DNA from: Antilocapra americana | Lineage: Eukaryota > Chordata > Mammalia > Artiodactyla > Antilocapridae | DNA: 64,000 bases | Assembly: GCA_007570785.1 (NCBI GenBank) | Contig: ML664173.1 | Span: 15,070,658 to 15,134,657, forward strand | Direction: 5' to 3' | Shown here: one piece after another, positions 51,507-62,211 of the stretch | Numbering within the stretch: the first letter of the stretch is position 1 | Layout: each line of letters opens with the position of its first letter | Program-made: the position numbers and the translations under genes | Notes under the pieces: model-generated | Told to the model about the DNA's origin: nothing | Database searches by the model: none | What the model saw: only the letters and a program-made list of their open reading frames with translations

Positions 51507-54500
51507 CCATCTTAAATACCTATAAAAGGGACCAGATAAGTCCTATGATCCCTTTCAACATTTTTTTTTTTCCCACTATACATCTAAGTCAGAGGACAGA
51601 GGAAAAAATAGGCAGGTTAAACTATCAAGCTTTAGATAGAAACTTTGGAAACTAACTAAAGTTCCTTGCCAATCCACCTCTAGCTGCAAACTGGCACCAC
51701 TGTGCCTTAGCACCTACAAATGATGCATTACTGATAAAAGGTAAAAATGTTTGACAAGAGTCAGGAACACCACAGACTCACACAGCTGACAAGAGCCAAG
51801 GCCTGAACCATACTATCTGTAGGAAGCCATATCCCTGGCAGGGAATCTTTTCACTTACAACCTCTGAAAAGAGAAAACAGGTAGCAGATGAATCATTAAT
51901 TCAGTAAGGCCGACCTAAAGCTACGTAAGGCAGGCGCTGCATTGTCACTAACAGCACGTTCCCACCAGTTGGCGCTAAAGGGAAAAGATTCAGAATGATT
52001 AGGACACTGAAAATTGGGATTTTAAATGTTCATTTACACCAGAAACCAGGACATATTAAGAAATTACACTTTTACAGACATGAAAGAAAAAAAAAAAACT
52101 TGGATTAGTAACCAAAGTAGACTAGTTTTACAGTTTACTTTATTGAAAGCCTAAGAACATTTTGGTTTTTAAACAGTTATTTCATGAGGAATAGATATTA
52201 TTCACTCTTGGGAATCCAGCCTACATAACTCAAAGCCTCTAAGCCTCGTTCATCCCAACGTCTGTGCTGGAAATGCCTTCCCCACTTTCTCTGTTCACTT
52301 AATCCCACTCTCTACAGCCCAGCTTATCTCACCGCCTCCCTGGAGCCTTCCCCAGCTCCTGTAGCCCACAGAGATGTATTTCTCTGAACTGTAGCTCTCG
52401 CTGTATAATCATTTGTTGACGATCTTTTTAATGGATATAAAGCCAGCTTTTACAATCAGAATTAAATACTTTTTAAGGACTAAAGAACCTATATACCAAG
52501 CAAACATTTATACATCTATATGTATAAATTTATAATTCGGGAACCCCAAGAAAAATAGAGAAAAAGAGCCCCTTTACATTTACTATTGCAAAGAATGTCA
52601 TGCAAAACCTGGATGCCTGGACAGTTTCTAGCTCTAATGTCCAGGATTGCAAAGCATAAATACTTTAACACAGCCTGGGGATCTGAGTAGATCTAGCAGA
52701 TGTCCATGGTGAGATATCTTGGGATCAAGTCAACATCCTAGATGATTTAAGACCTTGGAACTTCCAAAACTTTAAAAATGTAAGCCTGTTCCTCCAAATG
52801 TGAACAAGACTGACTTTAAGATACCTAAAGTATAAAACAAGTGTTTGACAGATATGAGCTGATCGAACATTAACAATCAAAACTCAACAGTAGGAGTTTA
52901 AAAATAAGAGGAGCAAACATCCATCAGTTTGAACTGGGGTGAGGTGGGGTGGGAGTACACCTGTATTTTCACTAACTTCTACTAGAAATTTAGCATTTCT
53001 CTACGGCAAATACAGGCAACAAACCACAAAACTACTAGCATTACCTGCCCCTTCAACTCTATATGAAATGACAGATTTTTTGTACCATATGACAGTTGTT
53101 GCAGACATCTCAAAATAACACTGATATTTATCACTACTTCCAAGTTACGACAGTTACTAAAATTGCCACTAGATCCCCTGTGATTAGTCTTCTCATTTGG
53201 TATAATGAGGATGGCCCACAATCTGGCAAGCCAAGCAATCATTCAGTTACCACATGGTGAAGGCTCACAGTGATGGTCCAGGTACCTGTGATGTGCCTTT
53301 GTAGTCTCCACTTACAAGCGTTAATCAGACACAACCCAAGGACAGGGAGCTTATGCAAACTAAGTAAAAACAGTCTTCATGTTCCTGTTTCTAGAAAATA
53401 AAATTTAGGTTTTACCCTCTAAATGAATGATCTTGCTATTTAATACATTAACAAATTCACCATATATTCATGCATTAAGTTAGTCATTCCGGCAGCAAGT
53501 ATTTATTGAGTACCTACTAAAATAAAATTAGTTTGAGTCATCTAAAATAAAATGAAATTATGTTGAGTCATCTAAAGTTCTCAATATTTTGACTGTTTTT
53601 GACCTACAAAAATAGCAATTTCATATAGTTCAATCTAATACTTGTTGGGCCCAACCTATAAGCCCACTAATAAAAAGGACAGTCATGAAGTAAAAAAGAA
53701 GATCTTGAATCAGAAAGATGGATGCCTGCAGAAGTTAAAAACTTGGAGAAATGGCTAAGAGGCAGCACACAGAAAAAGTCACAAAAAGGCAAAGTGCCCA
53801 GAGAGAATTATCCATTTAATTATCCTGAATGAGAATGACCTAAATACATTAATAATAACAAATCTCCATTATTTTCTATGACCTAACAGTGATGAAAAGC
53901 CTCTCCCCAAAGCATTACTAATGCTTCAGTAATTTTTTCTAATTAAATAATATAATCTTCTACTGTATTATAAGAAACATACTTTAAAATCAATACTAAA
54001 TCCAGTAAGAATAATGCCTTAACACTTGTAAGGCCCTTTATAATGTAAAAGTAATTTTATACACATTATTTGACTTGATTCAGCCTGGGAGATATTATCC
54101 CCACGTTTCAGATGACATAGCACATGAATCCTACTTGACTTACACAGAACCTTAAAACTGACATTATCTTTAAGCCAGATTCTTTCTTTGCTCACTGTGT
54201 CATGTAATAATATTAAAGGAGGCAAAATATCTATGAGCTACAAACTCCTGGAAATCTTGGGTCTAAATCTCAACCTATCACTTAATCTCTATGCATCCCT
54301 AAGGCAGTTCTTTGATATTTGTGGGGCTGAGCTTAATTAAGTGGGAATAATAACATCTTCAGATGTTAAAGCCCTTACCATCACCTATAGCAGCTACACT
54401 TATCACTACCTTCATTTATATTCTTTTGAGAATCCAGCAATTAAGAAACTTCACTCATCAAAAAAACTTGAGAAAGCCATAGGCAGAACAGACTATAGAG

Positions 54501-54916
54501 TTCTAAAGGCCTGTCCCACATTTACTCAAATAACTTATTATCATCACTCTATTATCCTAAAGGCTTTGGAGAAAATAACCAATGTCACAGCACTGGGAGA
54601 TTTATTTTCTTAGGCATCTAAAAATTTCAAAATTTCCTATGTAAGAAGCTCTGATTAAGAGTTGACTAAGACCTACTACCTGTACCACGTAGGGCTGATG
54701 TTCACTCATGAACCCAAAAACAGAACCTTATCTCATTTCAGATCATTGATGGTCAACCAAAAAAAGATCCTAAATTAGACCATGTACAGAGACTAAAACC
54801 AGAGTCAGATAACACCAAAGGAAGGATATTGGGTAAAAGAGGACAGGGGTAAAATAAAAGAGAACTATCTTCCAACCTGAAGGCAAAGGGTCAAAAGTGG
54901 GCTTGATATTACTTAC

Positions 54917-54990
54917 TCCTGGCTTACCACCTCCTCATCCTCTGAGGATGATGCTGTTTCCTCCAGGTCCCGGGCCATCACGACTGGCAT
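54917..54990 (-). CDS. TTLL5: TTLL5 exon 2, coding part with start codon (residues 1-24)
   Basis: It encodes [20 protein letters not shown] then VVSQ. This matches the acidic N-terminus of TTLL5 as I know it. The first ATG (54990) has G at -3; the second ATG, codon 5, has both G at -3 and G at +4, so some initiation there is plausible. The donor is CAGGA followed by GTAAGTAA. A second possible donor (GTG followed by GTAAGCC) lies 11 nt upstream; using it would shift the frame. The full exon runs 54917-55085. Confidence 0.95.
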
Positions 54991-55051
54991 TTCCTTTAGA
55001 GTTTGTCATGCAGTCAGCAGACGGGGGCCTCAGAGACCTTTCCTTGCACAT
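54935..55051 (-). promoter_or_regulatory. Overlapping upstream ORF in TTLL5 leader (38 codons)
   Basis: An ATG at 55051 in the 5' UTR (context GTGAATGTG, T at -3, so weak) opens a frame of 38 codons plus TGA, ending at 54935. It runs past the main ATG at 54990 in another frame, so a ribosome that uses it cannot reinitiate at the main start. The call is from reading the frame; expression is not shown. Confidence 0.6.
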
Positions 55052-55085
55052 TCACTGGAACAAACAATTTGGGTGGCACAGATTC
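54991..55085 (-). other. TTLL5: TTLL5 exon 2, 5' UTR part
   Basis: The acceptor is TCTCTCTTGCAG, with a good pyrimidine tract, followed by GAATCTGTGCC. It holds 95 nt of leader with two upstream ATGs in the same frame (55051 and 55009). Confidence 0.85.
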
Positions 55086-56338
55086 CTGCAAGAGAGACAA
55101 AGGATTTGAAACACAATGCAGCTGTCTTCTTGTTCATTACTGATGGTTATCTTTTATGTAATGAAAATGGATATTTATCTAAATAGGGTCCAGCCTCTAG
55201 AAGCTTAACTTTTTTCACAGTGCCTCATGTATGGCACAATGATCAAGATTTTTTTTTTTAAACATGTTGTCTGTCTTCTCAGTATTTGAAGAGCAGCTAT
55301 TAAGTTTCTTGTGTTTCTTTTACATGCTAAATCTAATGTGCACCAAAATGATAGGCTTACTTAACTTTTAGGAAAATCTTGAGATATGTGGCTGATTGCC
55401 TAAAACATAGGTTCCTTGCTAGCAAAACCTGACATGAGCTAAAATGAAAAACGCAGATTTTAAGATTCAAATATTTCTTTAGTCTCTATGACAAGCATAG
55501 GTAAAATACGATCATGATTCCACTGAAATAAATACAAGCAAAAAATGAATATATTCTGTTGAATCAAGGTTGTAAATAGCGCGGGGGGAGAGGGGGGACA
55601 CGGGCACTGTCCTTCAAAACGCTCTCAAAAATTATTCTCCCTTACTGAAAATGACAAACTATGATCCGAACATCAAATCTACATTAAAATTAGCTTATTT
55701 CTAATTAAAATACCTTAATAGAGAATAGGTACATTTCATTGTGTGTTTGAGGATGGACTAGAAATAACAGAAAAGAAAATGTTTGAATGACCATAATCCT
55801 ATTACTCAAAGATTACCAGTCAACCTTTCCAAACCTTATTTTTCTATTCATTAACATATGTGATAATCTAAAATAGAGGGCGAGGAAAGCCGGTTCCGAC
55901 AAGGATCCCTACACATGTTCAGAGAAAGGGGCAGTTGGAACAGATTTCTCGGTATTTCCCAAAATGTTGGGAAGTCCCTTAAATTCATACAAAAGAAACT
56001 AAACCTCCAAGCGGCGAAGGGATGCCAGCCTGTCCTAGGCTGCGAGCTGGGCAGGAACAGACAGGGCGATCCGAAGACTGAGGGCACTCGCCCGAAGAGT
56101 GTCCTCACCCTAAAGCGATCAGGCTCTCAGTCCCACCCAAGCTCACCCCAGCCCCAGGTGGGTCCTCAGATGCTCCCCGCGGACAGGACGCGGGGAGCCG
56201 CAGCCGCCGCGATTCAGCGCAGCGCGCCCGGAAGCCCACAGCGGTTCCCGGACTCGGAGGGAAGTGCAGCGGCCGGCGCCCGCCCGCCCGCGGAGCGCCC
56301 CTCTCTCCGGGGAGGAGGGCGCGGGCGCGGGCGTTTAC
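55086..56338 (-). other. TTLL5 intron 1
   Basis: About 1.25 kb, starting GTAAACGC and ending TTGCAG. Its first 200 bases lie in the CpG island. A G-rich tract (cggggggagaggggggacac) lies near 55579-55606. No gene or named repeat. Confidence 0.75.
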
Positions 56339-56475
56339 CTGTTTCATCTTCCCATCGCTCGGGGCGGGCAGGCGGGGACAGCGCTCCGCGCCTCCCTCCC
56401 TCCTCCTTCCCCAGCCGGGCTCAAGGCCGCAGCCGAAGGCGGCTTCCCCCGTTACTACAACAACCAACCAGCAAC
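56339..56475 (-). other. TTLL5: TTLL5 exon 1 (probable, non-coding)
   Basis: The donor GAAACAG followed by GTAAACGC at 56338-56339 is the best in the island on this strand. The 5' border is a guess. The exon has two ATGs near its end. One makes a 3-codon ORF (56344-56355). The other (56345-56347) continues through the splice into exon 2, giving about 25 codons before a TGA in front of the main start. Not certain without a transcript. Confidence 0.6.
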
Positions 56476-56879
56476 CGCCCGCTCGGACCCACTGCGCAGG
56501 CGCCGGCGCCCCGGCGCGGAGGACGCTTAGCTTCTGGCGCGCACAATTGTCGTCACCGCCGCGCCGAGCGGGCACGCGGCTCCGCTCTCTACCGAAGTCT
56601 CGGCTTCCTTTTCCCGCTCTTTTCCCCTCCGCCCCAAAAAGATTGACTCCGAACCTGGAGTTGTTTCGCGGCGCTCTACAGGACGGGTCACTGCAGGGGC
56701 GGCGTGCTGGGGGTGAGGTTGGCGGAGCGGCCACCGCTGATTGGCAGTGAAGCGGTTCACGCCCCATCGCCTGCTCGAGCATAACCGATACAGCCAATCA
56801 GAACGAGGACTGGCGGCAACAAACCAATCCTGGAGGCGGGCTGAGGGTGGGGGCGGGGACAAGTGGCTCAGGTAGACTC

Positions 56880-56960
56880 AGGTCTGGAGCTGTGCTGGGG
56901 TAGTTCCTTTGCTGCTTGCTACTACAGCTGCTGTTCCCTTGCGAAGGGTACTCTCGCCAG
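56880..56960 (+). other. ERG28: ERG28 exon 1 (probable, non-coding)
   Basis: Downstream of the CCAAT and GC boxes, with a donor CTCGCCAG followed by GTAGGGTG at 56960-56961. No ATG is needed here because the start codon is in exon 2. The transcription start is not resolved; it is put near 56880 only from the position of the boxes. Confidence 0.5.
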
Positions 56961-57194
56961 GTAGGGTGAATAGGGGGTGGCGGGGTGCGGAGAGGTGGGT
57001 GTCTGTGTGGCTTCCAATGGAGAGGATCCGCACAGCCTGGAACAATGGAGATGGGACAGAAGAAGATACCCGGGAGGCAACCTTTTGGGGGGAAAAGAGA
57101 TTTCAGAGACCAAGAGAAGAGGGAGCTGGGAGAACGAGGAAAGCTTGGTAGGTACAGAACAAGGAAATCGATGAACGAATGAGTGCCCACTCTG

Positions 57195-57370
57195 AGCCTG
57201 ACACAATACGAGGAACCTTTGCTTTCTAAAGTAATACTTATAACTCTTGGAATGGGTAATTTTAATCTCCGTTTTGCAGGTAAGGAAACCTAGGCTGTAA
57301 AGCGTGAATTACTTGCTCACTGTCACACAGCTACTGAATAGTGAGACCAGGAAAGGAAACTCTCCCGACT
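57195..57370 (+). repeat. MIR SINE fragment
   Basis: Shows gtaattttaatctccgtttt, aaggaaacctaggctgtaaa, tcactgtcacacagctactg: the MIR end pattern. Confidence 0.75.
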
Positions 57371-57631
57371 CTAGTTAACCACCAGACCTTTGCTGGCCTG
57401 GGCCTGGGTAAATTTTGAAAGTAGATGTTGAATACTTTCACAGGCCCTCAAAAGCTTTGAGGAAGTCGTGCTGAGGGACTGGCAGAGCAGTTTGGAAGAG
57501 TGCTCAGGCTCTGCCTTCACCAGCTCTCTTCTGGAGTTTCTGAGAATTTCTGTGAAACGGGCATAAGTTCTGTCAAAGACGGAGGCCATCCATGCAGCTT
57601 CTCTGACCCTGAGAGCTTAAGTCTCCTCCTG

Positions 57632-57675
57632 AGGGAGGGTGAGAAGACAAGGAGGAGGGGAGGGGAGGGAGAGTG
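57632..57675 (+). repeat. Purine-rich G-run tract
   Basis: gggagggtgagaagacaagg then aggaggggaggggaggga gag: several G-runs close together, on the ERG28 coding strand. Confidence 0.7.
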
Positions 57676-58239
57676 TGTATCTTGGCCCACGCTGTAACTG
57701 CTTGTGATTCGATTAGAGCTTCATTCTCTCTGGACTCTGACAGGCTCCACTTTTGTTACCCATTTGCACTGAGGGGTTCATCCACTGACCCTTCTACCTC
57801 TGGAACTTGCTGTGTTTTTTTGGTGCATCCCATGTCCTCTCCCATTACTGACAATATTTGTTTCAGCTGAGTAATGTAGGACCATGCCAAAAGGCCTACT
57901 GTCAAAGTGACAAAGGAAGCCTGATAATTTATCACCACTTAAGGCTCAAGAAATTAACCAGACAATAGGTAAACCATGGGTGACATACCAAAGATGAGAA
58001 GAAGCAATTCCATGATTAGATTTTTATCTACATGGTTCTTATTTAAACCAAGATGATTGAAATCAGTGCTCAGCAAGGGTTGATCTAACATTTTATTGTG
58101 TTTTTTTAAAATAAAAAGTACATAGCCTGATGGTATTTTCTATACTGCTTGAAGACAGGTGGCTGTGGTTTGCTTGCCTCTCTCAAAAATGGAAACTTCA
58201 TCAAAATATGCTCAGTGAGACAGAGACCAATAGACCATG

Positions 58240-58420
58240 CTTTTTATCTCAGCTCTTTCATCTATAGACTGTGTAACTTTAAGCAAGTCACTTAACATAT
58301 CTATGCCAGGCCTCATCTATAAAGTGGAAATATTAATAGTGTCTACCAATCTATGTTTAATATTAAATAAGATAATATATGATAGGTGCTTGACACAGTG
58401 CATGGCATTTACAAGTACGC
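58240..58420 (+). repeat. MIR SINE fragment
   Basis: Shows gactgtgtaactttaagcaa, gtcacttaacatatctatgc, ctcatctataaagtggaaat and gacacagtgcatggcattta. Confidence 0.8.
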
Positions 58421-59248
58421 AAAACTAGATTCTTCTGCAGCCCAACACCAACATTGCTGTTTCCTTCTCCATCTAATTTTCTTATTATTTCTCAAGTCAC
58501 AACAATTTATTAATTTGTAACTTTTATACTGTTCTCCTAATTTATGAAGCATGATGTCCCTGAAAATCAAAGTATAGAAAAGTTAAAGCATGTAAATAAT
58601 GCCTTCAAACCATGCATGCCACTCAGATAGAAGGCTTCTCTGTGCTTGGAAGGATTGGTCAGGTGTGTATTAGTAGATTTATAATCACCTTTGAGCTACT
58701 TGCAGTACACAAGGTTGACATGAAACACCAGGTTAGAAGTAAAGATCCCAGAGGACTAATTGTAGCCAAGAAAAGAGAGTTCTGATTTAGTCTAATATTT
58801 TGGAGAAATTCTTTTGACAAACATAAGCATGGTGCTACTTATTTCAGAGTATACTGTTGACTCGCCACTATTACTGTGATGAAATATTGAGACCAATTTC
58901 TGTAAAGTCCATTTTATTTCTTTATAGTGATGTTTGGTCAACCCCCTCTCTTCTGTTTCTTTCTTTGCATTTTTCCCACTGGGTTTGTCATGTCCACCCT
59001 CTGCATTATTTAGGCTTCTTATTCTGGTCAGCATACTTTGATTTAAGATAGATATTCAAAGGCAATGTTCCAACCCTTTGAAGGGTGCATGGGGGCAGAC
59101 GAGCCTCAGGTACTTGGGAGAGGAGTTTATGAAATGACTGACAAAGACTAGAACAGCCCTCATGAGTGGGACACAGGTTAACTACGGAGCCTACAGTTAA
59201 AGTGCATTAAACATCTGTTGTCTCCTGCCCTTTGCTTTTCTTTCCAAG

Positions 59249-59412
59249 GCAAAAAACCCTCTCAAGTAGGAGGGGAGCCATGAGCCGATTCCTGAACGTG
59301 TTACGAAGCTGGCTGGTGATGGTCTCTATCATAGCCGCGGGGAACTCGCTACAGAGTTTCCGAGACCACACCTTTCTCTATGAAAAGCTCTACACCGGCA
59401 AGCCAGACCTGG
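59249..59412 (+). CDS. ERG28: ERG28 exon 2 with start codon (residues 1-44)
   Basis: ERG28 is a small endoplasmic-reticulum membrane protein that holds together the sterol C4-demethylation enzymes (MSMO1, NSDHL, HSD17B7) in cholesterol synthesis (established knowledge). The exon starts at 59249 after TTTCCAAG; the ATG is at 59280 with AGCC just before it (G at -3, A at +4 is T). The product starts MSRFLNVLRSWLVMVSIIAA and continues GNSLQSFRDHTFLYEKLY then TGKPDL. The segment LRSWLVMVSIIAAGNSL is the first membrane span. The donor is CTGG followed by GTAAGAAA; one base begins codon 45. It differs from the human protein at a few positions only. Confidence 0.96.
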
Positions 59413-59456
59413 GTAAGAAAGCAAACACCTCCATCCTTTGTGGTATTGGCTTAAAT

Positions 59457-59640
59457 AGTGGTACCCAGACTTGGGTGTACATCACAATAACTGTGAAAAA
59501 CTAAAGCCAAACAAAGCACAGTTGGCCATTTCCCTCTCTAACCTAATTACTGAATCTTTCACCCCCTGGATGGGTCACAGTTCTTTTTAGAAACTTCCAA
59601 GGTGATTCTGATGCTGCCTAAGCTAGCGAGCCTAAGCCAC
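59457..59640 (+). repeat. MER5-like DNA transposon relic
   Basis: Reads agtggtacccagacttgggt, gtacatcacaataac, then aaggtgattctgatgctgcc: the two ends of a MER5-type element with an interrupted centre. Confidence 0.5.
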
Positions 59641-60903
59641 TAGAGTAAAAGGCATGGTGGATAACAGTTGGTCCTTTCTCCCCCCAGCTTCTCTGAATAC
59701 CTTTCCTTTCATTTTACACTGCCCTCAGCAGCTGGTCATTACAAAGACAACTGAGGAAATGAGTTCCTTGGTGACGCTGATGCCTGATGAGGAAACGTGA
59801 AGAAGCTTTTCATATTAGCTTCTTTCAGAAATCGGGTCATGTCGCGTATGGTGTATACCCTACATTGCATATGGAGAATTACCAATCTAAGGTCTTCTCC
59901 AACCATGACACAGACCCTGAAAAGATATCCAAAATCCCTCAAGTTGGTTTCCCAAAGTGAACTTCCACAGGCCCGTGATGGCCTTCCCCAGTGTCCTGAG
60001 CCTCTCTGCTGGAGAGTGGTGGCACATTTCAGCTTGTGCTTCCTTGCTTTGATATGTGGGGTGACTTTTTCCTCAGCAGCATTTCATAGTAGCTGACAAT
60101 TCTATGTCACATTTATAGGTAACCCAGATTCAGGCTCTGACCTAGCTCATTTTTCTGCAACATCTGGGTATAAAATGAAAGTAAATAGGCTAAGGCTCAC
60201 TGTGAACAAAGCTCACGTTCAAATAGGCTTAGAGAACCTGGAAAAGTGGGTGGAAGAATTCCACTTTTCACCCTTCAGTGCTGTCCTCAGGTGGTCCATG
60301 AACTCGGTATAGGTTTACAGGTTTTTAGAGGTCATCTCACCTAGCCCTTTGAATTTAAAGCTGAGACAGAGACAGGGGTTATGTGATTTCCTGAAGGGCA
60401 TGTAGCTGAGCAGAAGTGTGTTTGTTAGCTTGTGCATGCATGCACGTACAGCCTGGAAATAGGTCCCCGGGACCTCCTGGTACTTTGCTGGTGACAACAG
60501 GACCCTGGAGCATCCAGTAGAAGAATTTTACTTGATGCCTATCTAGTTAAGATTACTGAGATATTCCATTTGTATATCTTCCTCAAAGTGAGATACAGAA
60601 TAGAGAAAATTTTTCCATCAGAAGAGCTATCAAAATGCTTTATAAAGAGTATAAAAAGAAAAAAAATAGCCCTCCAGGACTAACTGTTAAATATTAGTTT
60701 GGGATATAGGATTTTTTTCTCAAAATGACTACCATCTGAAGATCTCTGGGGTTATGAATTTGGTGTTGCTGTCTGGTTTTCCAAAGGCTCAAAAATCCTT
60801 AAAGGAAAATCCTGAAAGACATTTCGGCTGTGAGTCTAGTTCCTTAAAAGTTTCTCTTGCTAAAAAGAACAGCAAAAGAAGTATTCTTTGCTTTTCACTA
60901 TAG

Positions 60904-61090
60904 ATCAATGTCGGTACATTAAAATCAAAAAGGCAAGGCTTCAGAAAATACCAGGGGAGTTTGGGCCCACCTCCAGAGTATATGATTTCACTGATCTGGT
61001 ATCCAGGTCTTGCTAATTTGATAAAATTTCTTCAGTTGATTCTAATATATGCTCAGGGTCAAGAAGCACTTTTATGATGGACTACGATTC
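60904..61090 (+). repeat. Duplicated segment, copy 1 (MER5-derived)
   Basis: About 187 nt that recur at 61921-62108, roughly 1,017 bases downstream. Shared text includes ggcaaggct, gaaaatacca and ctgatctggtatccaggtct, followed by ataaaatttcttcagttgat. It has the outline of an old MER5-type DNA transposon. Confidence 0.85.
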
Positions 61091-61744
61091 ATACTCTCTG
61101 GGCAGGATATTAGCACAGCAGTGCTAGAATGAAACTACCAAGAGCAGAGTGGCCCCAGCAAACACCGGTACTTTGTTCCCTTCCCCCACACACAGGAAAC
61201 CAGCCTAGTTAGGGCTTCATTCACATAATATAGATCTGAATTCAGGAGATCCAGGGACCTTGGTCTCTTAAAGACCAGGTGTGGCTCTCTAGATAGGGCT
61301 CGGTGTTTCTGCGTTCTCTCCTGCATCAGCCTCACTGAAAGTCTGCTGACCTCCTCGGCATCTCTTATTGACAGACCGCTCGCCACCGTGTTCCCCCACA
61401 CTTACCCTGATTCAGACTCAATGGGCTTCACCAACACCAGAGCAGATTCCAGACGTCCCGTAAACCACTAACCCAGGAGTTACTGCCGAGGTGGGCTATT
61501 TGTTGGGTTTCTACTCTTGGAACTCTCCCGCCCAACTGTAGGCGTTGGAAAAGGAGCTGAACCAGTTCTCCTTCTGTAATTCTTTCCATTCCTTCTAGTT
61601 CCCATGTGCAGCATCAGAGCCTATACTTTGCCCAGCCAAGGGGAACTCAGGCGTAGCTCTCTGACTCCTCCAATGAAGTTGGAGGAGTTTGGAGGGAATT
61701 CTGACCCACCCTTCTCAACATTCCTGATTTTTTCTGTTGCACAG

Positions 61745-61835
61745 TGAATGGCCTCCAAGCTCGGACCTTTGGAATCTGGACACTGCTATCATCAGTGGTT
61801 CGCTGCCTCTGCGCCATTGACATTCACAACAAAAC
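61745..61835 (+). CDS. ERG28: ERG28 exon 3 (residues 45-74)
   Basis: It encodes (V)[19 protein letters not shown] then [10 protein letters not shown], including a membrane span around [17 protein letters not shown]. The acceptor is TTGCACAG before TGAATGG; the donor is AAAAC followed by GTATGTAA. Two bases at the start complete Val45 and two at the end begin Thr75. The next exons (LYHITLW...) are outside the window, so the gene is partial. A second GT (GTAAGG) lies 4 nt downstream but would change the frame. Confidence 0.95.
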
Positions 61836-61920
61836 GTATGTAAGGGACGGAACAGCATCTCCCTGTGTTGGAAATGGGTGCTAAGCAGAGCCATTGTGGT
61901 CCTCCCTCGGAGATTTATTT

Positions 61921-62108
61921 ATCAGTGCCCATACATTAAAATCAACAAGGCAAGGCTTTAGAAAATACCAGGAGTGGGTCCTAGGCCTGTCTCCAGAGTG
62001 TATGATTTAACTGATCTGGTATCCAGGTCTGGGTAATTTGATAAAATTTCTTCAGTTGATTCTAATAAATGCCCAAAGTCAAGAGGCAGTTATGATGGAC
62101 TATGATTC
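61921..62108 (+). repeat. Duplicated segment, copy 2 (MER5-derived)
   Basis: Counterpart of 60904-61090, estimated about 85 percent alike by eye. Both copies have the same unusual text in the middle (ctgatctggtatccaggtct and ataaaatttcttcagttgat), which differs from the usual MER5 wording, so the two are probably a duplication rather than two insertions. Confidence 0.85.
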
Positions 62109-62211
62109 CGTATATGGACTATGATTTGATACAATAACCTAGGATGAGAAGATAAAAGATTACTAGGTACCATTCCTTCCAGGGCTAGAAAACATCACAG
62201 GCCAGAAGATC

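Larger units (their letters stand above)
56140..56960. promoter_or_regulatory. Bidirectional CpG-island promoter of TTLL5 and ERG28
   Basis: CpG- and GC-rich segment between the divergent first exons. Visible sites: NRF1-like ctgcgcaggcgc (56492-56503), inverted CCAAT gattgg (56739-56744), CCAAT boxes (56794-56798 and 56824-56828) and a GC box gggggcgggg (56849-56858). No TATA box. In human these genes are also head to head (established knowledge). The large open frames on both strands here come from base composition and are not genes. Confidence 0.85.
56961..59248 (+). other. ERG28 intron 1
   Basis: About 2.3 kb. It holds a MIR (57195-57370), a purine-rich tract (57632-57675) and a MIR (58240-58420). 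The rest is AT-rich with no named element. It ends in a TTTTCTTTCCAAG acceptor. Confidence 0.75.
59413..61744 (+). other. ERG28 intron 2
   Basis: About 2.3 kb. It begins close to a MER5-like relic (59457-59640). A MIR-like stretch lies near 60345-60420. The first copy of a duplicated segment is at 60904-61090. The rest shows no gene or named repeat. Confidence 0.75.

Noticed and set aside
56105..56797. Open frame of 230 codons on minus, and one of 243 codons on plus (55915-56646)
   Set aside because: Both lie in the CpG island, overlap each other on opposite strands, are rich in Arg, Pro, Gly and Ala, and resemble no protein. GC-rich DNA has few stops.
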